A stretch of 64,000 nt of DNA, from positions 62,001-126,000 of the forward strand of contig NZ_FNHV01000009.1 in the NCBI RefSeq assembly GCF_900103585.1. Reading direction: 5' to 3'. Below the pieces are notes generated by a model that searched no databases, had not been told where the DNA came from, and saw only the letters and a program-made list of their open reading frames with translations. The stretch's first letter is position 1, and each line of letters starts with the position of its first letter. Positions 51,108 to 59,484 of the stretch are shown here, piece after piece. The translations under genes and the position numbers were made by a program. This stretch comes from Streptomyces sp. cf386 (GTDB lineage: Bacteria > Actinomycetota > Actinomycetes > Streptomycetales > Streptomycetaceae).

Positions 51108-51164
51108 GATCCCATATCAAACGCACGGCGGGGCTCCCCGCCCCTGGAAACCAATGGAGGACTC

Positions 51165-51740
51165 GTGGGAGTCAGCCTCAGCAAGGGCGGCAACGTATCA
51201 CTGAGCAAGGAGGCGCCCGGTCTCACCGCGGTCATCGTCGGTCTGGGGTGGGACATCCGCACCACGACCGGCACCGACTTCGACCTGGACGCCAGCGCGC
51301 TGCTGCTGAACCCGGAGGGCAAGGTCGGCAGCGACGCGAACTTCGTCTTCTTCAACAACCTCAAGAGCGCCGACGGCTCGGTCGAGCACACCGGCGACAA
51401 CCTCACCGGTGAGGGCGAGGGTGACGACGAGCAGATCAAGATCAACCTCGCGGGCGTCCCGACCGACGTCGAGAAGATCGTCTTCCCGGTCTCGATCTAC
51501 GACGCCGAGAACCGCCAGCAGTCCTTCGGCCAGGTGCGCAACGCGTTCATCCGCGTCGTGAACCAGGCCGGCGGCGCCGAGATCGCGCGCTACGACCTCA
51601 GCGAGGACGCGTCCACCGAGACCGCGATGGTCTTCGGCGAGCTGTACCGGCACGGCGCGGAGTGGAAGTTCCGCGCCATCGGCCAGGGCTACGCCTCGGG
51701 CCTGCGCGGCATCGCCCAGGACTTCGGTGTGAACGTCTGA
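51165..51740 (+). CDS. terD: TerD family protein 1
   Basis: 191 residues, GTG start with GGAGG 4 nt upstream. A typical TerD beta-sandwich: VSLSKGGNVSLSKEAPGLTA, VGLGWDIRTTTGTDFDLDAS (Ca2+-binding Asp cluster), SVEHTGDNLTGEGEGDDEQI (second acidic Ca2+ site) and AFIRVVNQAGGAEIARYDLS. TerD proteins bind calcium and act in tellurite, phage and stress resistance and in differentiation; the mechanism is not settled. First of the Ter module, followed by a hairpin and a second terD copy. Confidence 0.95.
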   Translation: MGVSLSKGGNVSLSKEAPGLTAVIVGLGWDIRTTTGTDFDLDASALLLNPEGKVGSDANFVFFNNLKSADGSVEHTGDNLTGEGEGDDEQIKINLAGVPTDVEKIVFPVSIYDAENRQQSFGQVRNAFIRVVNQAGGAEIARYDLSEDASTETAMVFGELYRHGAEWKFRAIGQGYASGLRGIAQDFGVNV

Positions 51741-51785
51741 GGTCCCTCGACCCAGGCGTGAAGGTCCAGGACACCACTGGCTGAG

Positions 51786-51818
51786 TCCGGCGCCGTACCG
51801 TTTGGGTGCGGCGCCGGA
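51786..51818 (+). terminator. Hairpin terminator between the two terD genes
   Basis: A 10-bp perfect stem TCCGGCGCCG/CGGCGCCGGA with a 13-nt loop lies 45 bp after the first terD stop, suggesting the two copies are separate transcripts. Confidence 0.7.
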
Positions 51819-51863
51819 TGCGCAGGACAACAAAAGAAGCACCACCAGGGGAGGACCAGCATC

Positions 51864-52439
51864 ATGGGCGTCACGCTCGCCAAAGGGGGCAATGTCTCCC
51901 TGTCCAAGGCCGCGCCGAACCTCACTCAGGTGATGATCGGGCTCGGCTGGGACGCACGCTCCACCACCGGAGCCGACTTCGACCTCGACGCCAGCGCCCT
52001 GATGTGCAACAGCGGACGGGTCCTGGGCGATGAGTGGTTCGTCTTCTACAACCAGCTCAAGAGCCCGGACGGCTCGGTGGAGCACACCGGGGACAACCTC
52101 ACCGGCGAGGGCGACGGCGACGACGAGTCGCTCCTGATCGACCTCTCCAAGGTGCCGGCGCACTGCGACAAGATCGTCTTCCCGGTCTCCATCCACATGG
52201 CCGACGAGCGCGGCCAGACCTTCGGCCAGGTCTCCAACGCGTTCATCCGCGTGGTGAACCAGGCCGACGGCCAGGAACTCGCCCGCTACGACCTGAGCGA
52301 GGACGCCTCCACCGAGACCGCCATGATCTTCGGCGAGGTCTACCGCTACCAGGGAGAATGGAAGTTCCGAGCGGTGGGACAGGGATACGCGTCGGGCCTC
52401 CGGGGCATCGCACTGGACTTCGGGGTCAACGTCTCATAA
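51864..52439 (+). CDS. terD: TerD family protein 2
   Basis: 191 residues from the ATG at 51864, with GGGGAGG about 9 nt upstream. It is colinear with TerD 1 without gaps: LAKGGNVSLSKAAPNLTQVM, GLGWDARSTTGADFDLDASA, EHTGDNLTGEGDGDDESLLI, then AFIRVVNQADGQELARYDLS. The calcium-binding Asp residues are kept. The second acidic loop (DGDDESLLIDLSK) and the segment at 71-100 differ, so the two copies may respond differently. A C (CNSGR) replaces the neutral residues of copy 1. Confidence 0.95.
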   Translation: MGVTLAKGGNVSLSKAAPNLTQVMIGLGWDARSTTGADFDLDASALMCNSGRVLGDEWFVFYNQLKSPDGSVEHTGDNLTGEGDGDDESLLIDLSKVPAHCDKIVFPVSIHMADERGQTFGQVSNAFIRVVNQADGQELARYDLSEDASTETAMIFGEVYRYQGEWKFRAVGQGYASGLRGIALDFGVNVS

Positions 52440-52564
52440 CGCGATATGAGCAAAAGCCGGGGCCCGGTGGGGTGCGAAGGGGAGCCGACTAGACTTCGGC
52501 TTCAAAAGTTCGTAAAGCCGAGTGCGGCGCGGGGGAGCCCCGTACACACAGGATTGGGTAGCCA

Positions 52565-53713
52565 GTGGTTCTGAAAACCTTCGGTTGGTCGTTCGCGGTC
52601 ACCGCGCTCGGCCTGGTTGCAGCGGTCCTCTTCGGGGGGTGGACCGCCCTCGGTATCGTGGCGATCCTCTCTGTCCTCGAGATCTCGCTGTCCTTCGACA
52701 ACGCGGTGGTCAACGCCGGAATCCTGAAGAAGATGAATGCCTTCTGGCAGAAGATCTTCCTCACCATCGGCATCCTGATCGCCGTGTTCGGTATGCGACT
52801 GGTCTTCCCCGTCGTGATCGTCGCGATCAGCGCCGGCCTCGGGCCGATCGAGGCGGTCAACCTCGCGCTCAACGACAAGGACCAGTACCAGCAGCTCGTC
52901 ACCGACGCCCACCCGGCGATCGCCGCGTTCGGCGGTATGTTCCTGCTGATGATCTTCCTGGACTTCATCTTCGAGGACCGGGACATCAAGTGGCTGGGCT
53001 GGCTGGAGCGCCCGCTGGCCAAGCTCGGCAAGATCGACATGCTGTCGGTCTGCATCGCGCTGATCGTTCTGCTGATCTCGGCGCTGACCTTCGCGACCAA
53101 CGCCCACCAGCACGGCGGCGCGCACGTCGACAAGGCGGAGACGGTTCTGCTCTCCGGTATCGGCGGCCTGATCACGTACATGATCGTGGGTGGTCTCTCC
53201 GGCTACTTCGAGGACAAGCTCGAAGAGGAGGAGGAACGCGAGCACGAGGCGGAGGAAGAGGCCGTGCGGGCCGGTAAGCCCCGCTCGGCGGTCGCCCTGG
53301 CCGGCAAGGCCGCGTTCTTCATGTTCCTCTACCTCGAGGTCCTGGACGCGTCCTTCTCCTTCGACGGCGTGATCGGCGCCTTCGCCATCACCAACGACAT
53401 CGTCCTGATGGCGCTGGGTCTCGGTATCGGTGCGATGTACGTCCGGTCGCTCACCGTGTACCTGGTGCGTCAGGGCACCCTCGACGAGTACGTCTACCTG
53501 GAGCACGGCGCCCACTACGCGATCGGTGCGCTCGCCATGATCCTGCTGGTCACCATCCAGTACGAGATCCCCGAGCTCATCACCGGCTCGATCGGTGTGA
53601 TCCTGATCGGCTGGTCCTTCTGGTCCTCGGTCCGCCGCAACCGCGCGCTCGCGGCCGCGGCGGGAAAAGCGGAGACCTCGGACGAGAAGACTGAGGTCTC
53701 GTCCGGGGTATGA
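52565..53713 (+). CDS. DUF475 family membrane protein (TerC superfamily)
   Basis: 382 residues, GTG start at 52565. About nine TM helices. TerC-type intramembrane acidic motifs: VLEISLSFDNAVVNAGIL in the first half and LEVLDASFSFDGVIGAFAIT in the second; the SFDN/SFDG Asp residues are the metal-binding core of this superfamily. Between the halves is a highly charged cytoplasmic loop (DKLEEEEEREHEAEEEAVRA). TerC proteins are linked to Mn2+ efflux and metallation of exported proteins; for DUF475 this is extrapolation. TAGACT at about 52489 and a TCGGCTT/AAGCCGA hairpin (about 52495-52521) precede it. I saw no yybP-ykoY riboswitch. Confidence 0.93.
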   Translation: MVLKTFGWSFAVTALGLVAAVLFGGWTALGIVAILSVLEISLSFDNAVVNAGILKKMNAFWQKIFLTIGILIAVFGMRLVFPVVIVAISAGLGPIEAVNLALNDKDQYQQLVTDAHPAIAAFGGMFLLMIFLDFIFEDRDIKWLGWLERPLAKLGKIDMLSVCIALIVLLISALTFATNAHQHGGAHVDKAETVLLSGIGGLITYMIVGGLSGYFEDKLEEEEEREHEAEEEAVRAGKPRSAVALAGKAAFFMFLYLEVLDASFSFDGVIGAFAITNDIVLMALGLGIGAMYVRSLTVYLVRQGTLDEYVYLEHGAHYAIGALAMILLVTIQYEIPELITGSIGVILIGWSFWSSVRRNRALAAAAGKAETSDEKTEVSSGV

Positions 53714-53740
53714 CACACCTGCGGGTGAGGAACGCTCTGT

Positions 53741-53778
53741 GCGGGGCGGCCGGTGCTCCGGCCGCCCCGCCGGTTTTT
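53741..53778 (+). terminator. Intrinsic terminator with T-tract after the DUF475 gene
   Basis: A 13-bp perfect stem GCGGGGCGGCCGG/CCGGCCGCCCCGC with loop TGCT is followed by CGG and TTTTT. It is one of the few U-tailed terminators in the window. Confidence 0.9.
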
Positions 53779-53782
53779 CCAG

Positions 53783-53822
53783 GTGACCGCGGTTCTTTCG
53801 TGGTGAACGCGGTTCTTTCGTG
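53783..53822. repeat. Two tandem 20-bp copies just before the TerA-like gene
   Basis: GTGACCGCGGTTCTTTCGTG is followed at once by GTGAACGCGGTTCTTTCGTG (one mismatch). The array ends 15 bp before the ATG at 53838, so the duplication affects the leader or promoter of that gene. Confidence 0.9.
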
Positions 53823-53837
53823 GGACGTGGGGGCGGA

Positions 53838-54575
53838 ATGGGCTTCTTGGACGGACTCTGGCGGGGCCGGGCGGCCGAGTTCGACTCGGGCAGCGCGTCG
53901 TCGAACTCGATCGAGCTGACGAAGCGGCACGACCGGGTCTCGCTCACCAAGCAGGGTGCGGCGACCGGCCATCTCCGGGTCAACCTGGCCTGGCGTATGC
54001 GGACGTCGGACATCGGGGGCTCGCAGCGGGAGAGTCTGCTGCGCCACCCCTTCAAGGCGCTCAGGCCGCCGGAGGTGCTCGGGCACAGCCAGAGCATGGT
54101 CAACGTGGACCTCGACCTCGGGTGCCTGTACGAGCTGGCCGACGGGACGAAGGGGGTCGTCCAGCCGCTCGGCGGGTTCCTCGGGGACGTCAACGCGCCG
54201 CCGTATGTGAAGCTCAGCGGGGACGACCGGTTCGGGTCGGCGTCAGGGGAGACGATGTACGTCAACCTTGATCATCGGGAGGCCATCAAGCGGCTGCTGG
54301 TCTTTGTGTACATCTATGACCAGACGCCGGCGTTCGACCGTACGCATGCGATCGTCACGCTGTATCCGAGCAATGGGCCCCGGATCGAGATAGGTCTCGA
54401 TGAGCGACATCCGCAGGCTCGGTCCTGTGCGGTGGTGATGATCGAGAACGTGAAGGGGGAGCTCTGGGTGCGGCGTGAGGTGAAGTTCGTCTACGGGTTC
54501 CAGGCCGAGTTGGATCGGTTGTTCGGGTGGGGGTTGCAGTGGGGCCGCGGATACAAGACCAAGGCGGAGAAGTAG
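53838..54575 (+). CDS. TerA-like tellurium-resistance family protein
   Basis: 245 residues from the ATG at 53838. A 40-residue lead (GFLDGLWRGRAAEFDSGSAS) precedes a TerD-superfamily beta-sandwich: HDRVSLTKQGAATGHLRVNL, MVNVDLDLGCLYELADGTKG, GETMYVNLDHREAIKRLLVF and VYIYDQTPAFDRTHAIVTLY. It has NGPRIEIGLDERHPQARSCA near the end. The DLDLGC block replaces the DFDLDAS of TerD, so calcium binding is less certain. The codon usage in the last third is somewhat less GC3-biased than that of its neighbours. It belongs to the Ter module but has its own promoter region, given the terminator before it. Confidence 0.88.
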   Translation: MGFLDGLWRGRAAEFDSGSASSNSIELTKRHDRVSLTKQGAATGHLRVNLAWRMRTSDIGGSQRESLLRHPFKALRPPEVLGHSQSMVNVDLDLGCLYELADGTKGVVQPLGGFLGDVNAPPYVKLSGDDRFGSASGETMYVNLDHREAIKRLLVFVYIYDQTPAFDRTHAIVTLYPSNGPRIEIGLDERHPQARSCAVVMIENVKGELWVRREVKFVYGFQAELDRLFGWGLQWGRGYKTKAEK

Positions 54576-54612
54576 TCGCCCAGGAGCTCGGGCCGTGTGT
54601 AGTTGCGCGGCT

Positions 54613-54664
54613 GCGGGTCGTCTGTGGCTGGTCGCGCAGTTCCCCGCGCTCCTTGAGGGGCGCT
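54613..54664. repeat. Dispersed repeat, copy 3
   Basis: TGTGGCTGGTCGCGCAGTTC, CCCGCGCTCCTTGAGGGGCG: same element as copies at 39424 and 45890, and very close to the left part of the in-gene copy at 57598. It fills the gap between the convergent TerA-like and TerD genes. Confidence 0.8.
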
Positions 54665-54668
54665 GCCG

Positions 54669-55472
54669 TCACCGTCCGATGAATTGTGGCCCTTGGGGAG
54701 GCAGGCGGAATCCCTCGTGGTGGGGGACCGTCACCGGGGGCGGGTAGCCGTAGCCCGACTGGGCCGTGGCCGGCTGGCTGGTCGGCTGGGGGTAGCCGTA
54801 GGCCGGCTGGGTCGGCGGGGGCTGCTGGGGGTAGCCGTAGGCCGCCTGGGGCGGGACCGTGGTCGTCGGCTGCTCGGGGGGCAGCGGCTGGGAGACCTCG
54901 GGTGCCGGGGCGAGGCCGTCCAGGGTGTCCGACTCGTCCACCGAGATGCCGAAGTCCACGGCCAGGCCCCTGAGGCCGTCCGAGTAGCCCTCGCCCAGGG
55001 CGCGGAACTTCCAGCCCTCGCCGCGGCGGTACAGCTCGCCGCAGATCAGGGCGGTCTCCTGGCCCGTCTCCGGCTTGATGTCGAAGTACGCCAGCGGATC
55101 GGCGTCGGCGACCGTCGCGTCGTACAGCAGGATGCGCAGATCCCGTACGCGGTCGAAGGCGACGCCGTCCGCCGAAGCGACCAGCAGAATCTGGCCGACG
55201 CCGGACTCGACACCGGTGAGATCTGTCTGGATGGTGTCGGTGAGGCCCTCGGCGAGCCGCTTCTTGCCGAGTCGCCAGACCTTCCCGGAGGGGTGTCGGG
55301 GCTGGTTGTAGAAGACGAAGTCCTCGTCGGAGCGCACACGACCTTCGGGGCCGAGGAGTAGAGCCGAGGCGTCGACATCCGGGACCCCCTGCCCGGGCGT
55401 CCAGCGCAGCACGGCGCGTACCGTCGTGGCTTCGAGCGGGACGTTCGACCCCTTCAACATCGCGTGCGTCAT
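54669..55472 (-). CDS. TerD family protein 3 with Pro/Gln/Tyr-rich C-terminal tail
   Basis: 267 residues; the ATG at 55472 is used (an alternative is 55460, MLKGSNVPLEA). The N-terminal about 190 residues are TerD-like but divergent: LKGSNVPLEATTVRAVLRW, GVPDVDASALLLGPEGRVRS and RRGEGWKFRALGEGYSDGLR, followed by GLAVDFGISVDE. The acidic GEGDGDD loop is missing (replaced by LAEGLTDTIQTDLTG), so the second calcium site is probably lost. The last about 70 residues are low complexity with three AYGYPQ/GYGYPP repeats. It is divergent from the CitE-like operon. Confidence 0.9.
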   Translation of the reverse strand: MTHAMLKGSNVPLEATTVRAVLRWTPGQGVPDVDASALLLGPEGRVRSDEDFVFYNQPRHPSGKVWRLGKKRLAEGLTDTIQTDLTGVESGVGQILLVASADGVAFDRVRDLRILLYDATVADADPLAYFDIKPETGQETALICGELYRRGEGWKFRALGEGYSDGLRGLAVDFGISVDESDTLDGLAPAPEVSQPLPPEQPTTTVPPQAAYGYPQQPPPTQPAYGYPQPTSQPATAQSGYGYPPPVTVPHHEGFRLPPQGPQFIGR

Positions 55473-55661
55473 GCCGACAATCCTGCCCTCTCCGTCCTGC
55501 TCACGACAACGCGGGGGTACGACCGGCCGTGCGCGGGCGTGTTTGTCCGCGTTACCAGAAATTCATGCCCGTCGGGAACCCCTGACATGGGTATCTACGT
55601 ACTATTACCGGCCACCTATGAACGGATCACAGGGGCCACTGAGCCAGCACGGGGGAGTTCT

Positions 55662-56828
55662 ATGCGTCATTTCGGGCACATCGCCCCAGAGGTGCGACAG
55701 CGCCTCTTCCACCAGGAGCCGTGCGAGTTCTCCGCCGACTCCCCGGCCCGGCTGCTCGCCGCGGCCCTGGGCGCCACGCTCTATAGTCCGGCCACCCGGC
55801 CGCGGCTCGCCGACGACATCGTCAAGCAGGCGAATAACGGCGTGGTTTCGATGGTGCTGTGCCTGGAGGACTCCATCGGTGATGAGGACGTGGCGGCGGG
55901 CGAGGAGAACCTCGTCCGGCAGTTCACGGATCTCGCGGGGCGAGCGGACACGGCACTGCCGCTGCTCTTCGTCCGGGTGCGCACGCCCGAGCAGATCCCC
56001 GACCTCGTCCGGCGTCTGGGCCCGGCCGTGCGGCTGCTGTCCGGGTTCGTGTTCCCCAAGTTCACCGAGGAACGCGGCATCCCCTTCCTCGAGGCCCTGG
56101 CCGCCGCCGAGGCCGCCGGCGGACAGAGGCTGTTCGGCATGCCCGTGCTGGAGACGCCCGAGCTCATGTACCGGGAGTCCCGCGTGGACGCCCTGGAGGG
56201 CATCGCCCGCGCCATCGACAAGTACCGGGACCGGGTGCTCGCGCTGCGACTCGGTGTCACCGACTTCTGCTCCGCGTACGGATTGCGGCGCGCGCCCGAC
56301 ATGACCGCCTACGACGTCCAGATCGTCGCCTCCGTGATCGCCGACGTGGTGAACATGCTGGGGCGGGCCGACGGCACCGGGTACACGGTGACCGGACCGG
56401 TGTGGGAGTACTTCCGCGTCCCCGAGCGCATGTTCAAGCCGATGCTGCGGACCAGCCCGTTCCTGGAGGGACAGGCCGTGGAGCTGCGCGAGAAACTGAT
56501 TGAGCACGCGATGGACGGATTGCTGCGGGAGATCTCCCTCGACCACGCCAACGGCCTGCTGGGCAAGACCTGCATCCACCCCTCCCATGTGCCGGCGGTG
56601 CACGCGCTGTCCGTCGTCAGTCACGAGGAGTACAGCGACGCCGTCGACATCCTGCGGCCGGAGCGCGGCGGCGGGGGCGTGCTGAGATCGGCGTACACCA
56701 ACAAGATGAACGAGGTGAAGCCGCACCGAGCCTGGGCCGAGCGCACCATGTTGCGCGCGGAGGTCTTCGGAGTCGCGCGCGAGGACGTCAGCTTCGTGGA
56801 TCTGCTGGCCGCCGGAATCCCCGGCTGA
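55662..56828 (+). CDS. HpcH/HpaI aldolase / CitE-like lyase of the Ter module
   Basis: 388 residues from the ATG at 55662, with GGGGGA 5 nt upstream; the open frame to 55464 is not supported. TIM-barrel CitE-like features: ATLYSPATRPRLADDIVKQA, VVSMVLCLEDSIGDEDVAAG (acidic metal/CoA site), LRLGVTDFCSAYGLRR and LGKTCIHPSHVPAVHALSVV. Family enzymes cleave or form C-C bonds with CoA or oxo-acid substrates; the substrate here is unknown. It starts an operon with the PRTase fusion gene (22 bp later) and the HAD gene. In other bacteria these three types recur near terD genes (comparative-genomics knowledge). Confidence 0.9.
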   Translation: MRHFGHIAPEVRQRLFHQEPCEFSADSPARLLAAALGATLYSPATRPRLADDIVKQANNGVVSMVLCLEDSIGDEDVAAGEENLVRQFTDLAGRADTALPLLFVRVRTPEQIPDLVRRLGPAVRLLSGFVFPKFTEERGIPFLEALAAAEAAGGQRLFGMPVLETPELMYRESRVDALEGIARAIDKYRDRVLALRLGVTDFCSAYGLRRAPDMTAYDVQIVASVIADVVNMLGRADGTGYTVTGPVWEYFRVPERMFKPMLRTSPFLEGQAVELREKLIEHAMDGLLREISLDHANGLLGKTCIHPSHVPAVHALSVVSHEEYSDAVDILRPERGGGGVLRSAYTNKMNEVKPHRAWAERTMLRAEVFGVAREDVSFVDLLAAGIPG

Positions 56829-56850
56829 ACCACCTCTATCCAAGGGACGC

Positions 56851-59484
56851 ATGAACAACGCAGTGAACAACGGGGTCTGGTCCGGCAGCTGGGTCGCCGA
56901 GCGGCTCGGAGTCCAGCTCGTGGGCGACGACGAGCTCACGGAGATGCTGGGGCTCGCCCTGCGCCGTAACCCCAAGCGGGCGCATCTGCTGGTCTCCAAC
57001 GTGCTCGGCAAGCACGTACCGCAGTCACCGTCCGTGGTGTACGGCGCCGGCCTCGCCCTCGGCCGCCGGGTGCGGGATCTTCTCGGCGCGGAGGAGGCGG
57101 GCGCCGCGGTCGTCCTCGGCTACGCGGAGACGGCGACCGGGCTCGGCCACTCCGTCGCCGACGGCATCGGCCTCGCCCCGTACCTGCACTCCACCCGGCG
57201 CCCGGTCGCCGGTGTCGCCCGCGCGGGCGGCTTCGAGGAGTCCCACTCGCACGCCACGTCCCACCTGCTGCTGCCGGAGGACCCGGCGCTGCTGGTCGGG
57301 GACGGGCCGCTGGTGCTGGTCGACGACGAGTTCTCCACGGGGAACACGGTGCTCAACACCGTGCGCGATCTTCATGAGCGGTATCCGCGGCGGCGGTACG
57401 TCGTGGTGGCGCTGGTGGACATGCGGTCGGCGGCCGACGCCGGGCGGCTGGAGGAGTTCGCGCGGGAGATCGGTGCGCGGGTGGATCTGGTGGCGGCGGC
57501 TTCGGGGACCGTACGGCTGCCCGAGGGGGTGTTGGAGAAGGGGCAGGCGTTGGTGGCGCGGTACGAGGAGGAGAGTGCCGCGGAAGGCGGTTCGTCGTCT
57601 GCGGGTTCGTCGTGGCCGGTCGCGCAGTTCCCCGCGCCCCTTGAGGGCGAGGCAGATGCCGCGAGTCTTGAAGGCGACGGTCGGACCACCCCCCTAGGGG
57701 CGCGGGGCTGTGTTCAATCTGCGGCTACTGCCGCGTGGGCGCGACCAGCCCCCACCGACTCGCAGTCGGCAGACGAGCGCACCCACCCCCACATCACCCG
57801 CGTAGACCTGCGCTGGCCCCAGGGCCTCCCTGACGGAGGTCGCCACGGCTTCACCCCGCAGCACCGCACCCGCCTCGAACGCGCCCTCCCCGCCATGACC
57901 GCCCGCCTGGCAGAGGCCCTCCCCGCCGACGCGCACCGGGTGCTCACACTCGGCTTCGAGGAGCTGATGTACACCCCGCTCAGGCTCGCCCGCGAGCTGG
58001 AGCAGGTCGCCGACGTCGAGGTCCGCTACTCGACCACCACCCGCTCACCCGTCCTCGCGGTCGACGACCCCGGCTACGCGATACGCACCCGCCTCGTCTT
58101 CCCGGCCCACGACGACCCGTCCGACGGCCCCGGCGAGCGCTACGCCTACAACGTCGCGGGCGCCGGATTCGACGCCGTCATAGCCGTCGTCGACTCGGTC
58201 GCCGACACCCCCGAACTGCACGCCCCCGACGGCCTGTTGGCCCAGCTGGCGGCCCACGCCCCGGTCCTGCTGGCGGTCGTACCGTCGTACGTCCCCGGCC
58301 CCCTGGCCATCCCCGAAAGGCACTCCATGCTGCCCGAGCCCCTCCGCGGCCCCGCCTTCTCCTCGTATGCCCCAGAAGAGGTCGGCTGGCTGCTCCAGGA
58401 CCTCTCGGACGTGACCCTGGAGGCGCCGACCGAGGAACGCGAGGAGGCCATCCAGAGCGGCGGCGCGCACTACGCGGAGTCGCTGCCGGTGGAGTACCAG
58501 CCGAGCGAGCAGTACCAGGCGCTGTTCCACACCGCGCTGGAGGAGTCGGCGGCACGGCTGGCGCAGGCGGTCGGCGCGGTCACGGAGATCGTGCTCGCCG
58601 AGCGCTCGCCGCGCCCCGTCCTCGTCTCCCTCGCCCGCGCCGGCACCCCCGTCGGCGTCCTCATGCGCCGCTGGGCCCAGTTCCGCCACGGCCTCGAACT
58701 CCCGCACTACGCCGTGTCCATCGTGCGCGGCCGCGGCATCGACGCCAACGCGCTGCGCTGGCTGGCCGAGCACCACGACCCGCGGGACATCGTCTTCGTC
58801 GACGGCTGGACCGGCAAGGGCGCCATCAGCCGCGAACTGACCGCTGCGATACGGGAGTTCGAGGCGTCCGACGGCATCACCGGCTTCGACCCGGAGATCG
58901 CCGTACTGGCCGACCCGGGCTCGTGCGTGCGGACGTACGGCACCCGCGACGACTACCTCATCCCTTCCGCGTGCCTCAACTCCACGGTCTCCGGCCTGAT
59001 CTCACGCACCGTCCTGCGCGCCGACCTGGTCGGCCCGAACGACTACCACGGCGCGAAGTTCTACCGCGAGCTCGCCGGCGTCGACGTCTCCGTGGCCTTC
59101 CTCGACGCCGTGGCGGCCCGCTTCCCGGAGGTCCTCGACGCGGTCGACGCGACCGCCAAGGAACTGCTGTCCGGCGACCGCGAGCCGACCTGGGAGGGCT
59201 GGGCCGCCGTCGAGCGCATCAGCGAGGAGTACGGCATCCACGACGTCAACCTCGTCAAGCCGGGCGTCGGCGAGACCACGCGCGTGCTGCTGCGCCGGGT
59301 GCCGTGGAAGATCCTGGCGCGGGCCGGGGCCGGCGCCGACCTTGACCATGTCCGACTGCTGGCCGAACAGAGAGGGGTACCGGTGGAAGACGTGGCGGAA
59401 CTGCCGTACACCTGCGTGGGGTTGATCCACCCCAAATACACGCGGGGCGCGACGGGCGCCGACGGCAAGGCGGTGAACGTCTGA
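56851..59484 (+). CDS. Multidomain Ter-module protein: PRTase, TRSP, StiP-like and PELOTA-like domains
   Basis: 877 residues. Residues 1-245 are a phosphoribosyltransferase-type domain with the PRPP loop LVLVDDEFSTGNT (154-166). Residues about 250-307 are a low-complexity linker encoded by two dispersed-repeat pieces. From 310 comes the TRSP domain (TTRSPV, T397-P400). From about 537 there is a StiP-like part (HYAESLPVEYQPSEQYQALF, then RGRGIDANALRW and DGWTGKGAISREL). The last about 70 residues (LVKPGVGETTRVLLRRVPWK) look like the PELOTA RNA-binding module. In some genomes these are separate proteins. It probably transfers or handles a phosphoribosyl unit for an unknown metabolite. The stop overlaps the HAD start by 1 nt. 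Confidence 0.85.
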   Translation: MNNAVNNGVWSGSWVAERLGVQLVGDDELTEMLGLALRRNPKRAHLLVSNVLGKHVPQSPSVVYGAGLALGRRVRDLLGAEEAGAAVVLGYAETATGLGHSVADGIGLAPYLHSTRRPVAGVARAGGFEESHSHATSHLLLPEDPALLVGDGPLVLVDDEFSTGNTVLNTVRDLHERYPRRRYVVVALVDMRSAADAGRLEEFAREIGARVDLVAAASGTVRLPEGVLEKGQALVARYEEESAAEGGSSSAGSSWPVAQFPAPLEGEADAASLEGDGRTTPLGARGCVQSAATAAWARPAPTDSQSADERTHPHITRVDLRWPQGLPDGGRHGFTPQHRTRLERALPAMTARLAEALPADAHRVLTLGFEELMYTPLRLARELEQVADVEVRYSTTTRSPVLAVDDPGYAIRTRLVFPAHDDPSDGPGERYAYNVAGAGFDAVIAVVDSVADTPELHAPDGLLAQLAAHAPVLLAVVPSYVPGPLAIPERHSMLPEPLRGPAFSSYAPEEVGWLLQDLSDVTLEAPTEEREEAIQSGGAHYAESLPVEYQPSEQYQALFHTALEESAARLAQAVGAVTEIVLAERSPRPVLVSLARAGTPVGVLMRRWAQFRHGLELPHYAVSIVRGRGIDANALRWLAEHHDPRDIVFVDGWTGKGAISRELTAAIREFEASDGITGFDPEIAVLADPGSCVRTYGTRDDYLIPSACLNSTVSGLISRTVLRADLVGPNDYHGAKFYRELAGVDVSVAFLDAVAARFPEVLDAVDATAKELLSGDREPTWEGWAAVERISEEYGIHDVNLVKPGVGETTRVLLRRVPWKILARAGAGADLDHVRLLAEQRGVPVEDVAELPYTCVGLIHPKYTRGATGADGKAVNV
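57598..57770. repeat. Pair of inverted dispersed repeats inside the PRTase fusion gene, in frame
   Basis: Left piece 57602-57652 (CGGTCGCGCAGTTCCCCGCG, CCCCTTGAGGGCGAG) equals copies 39424/45890/54613. Right piece about 57692-57752 (CCCCTAGGGGCGCGGGGCTG, then TGCGGCTACTGCCGCG, TGGGCGCGACCAGCC) equals the sequence after the HAD gene at 60298. Together they encode residues about 250-300 without a stop. Confidence 0.8.

Noticed and set aside
52440..52564. Manganese (yybP-ykoY) riboswitch before the TerC-like gene
   Set aside because: The 125-bp leader is short and I cannot find the conserved paired loops; only a simple 7-bp hairpin is present.
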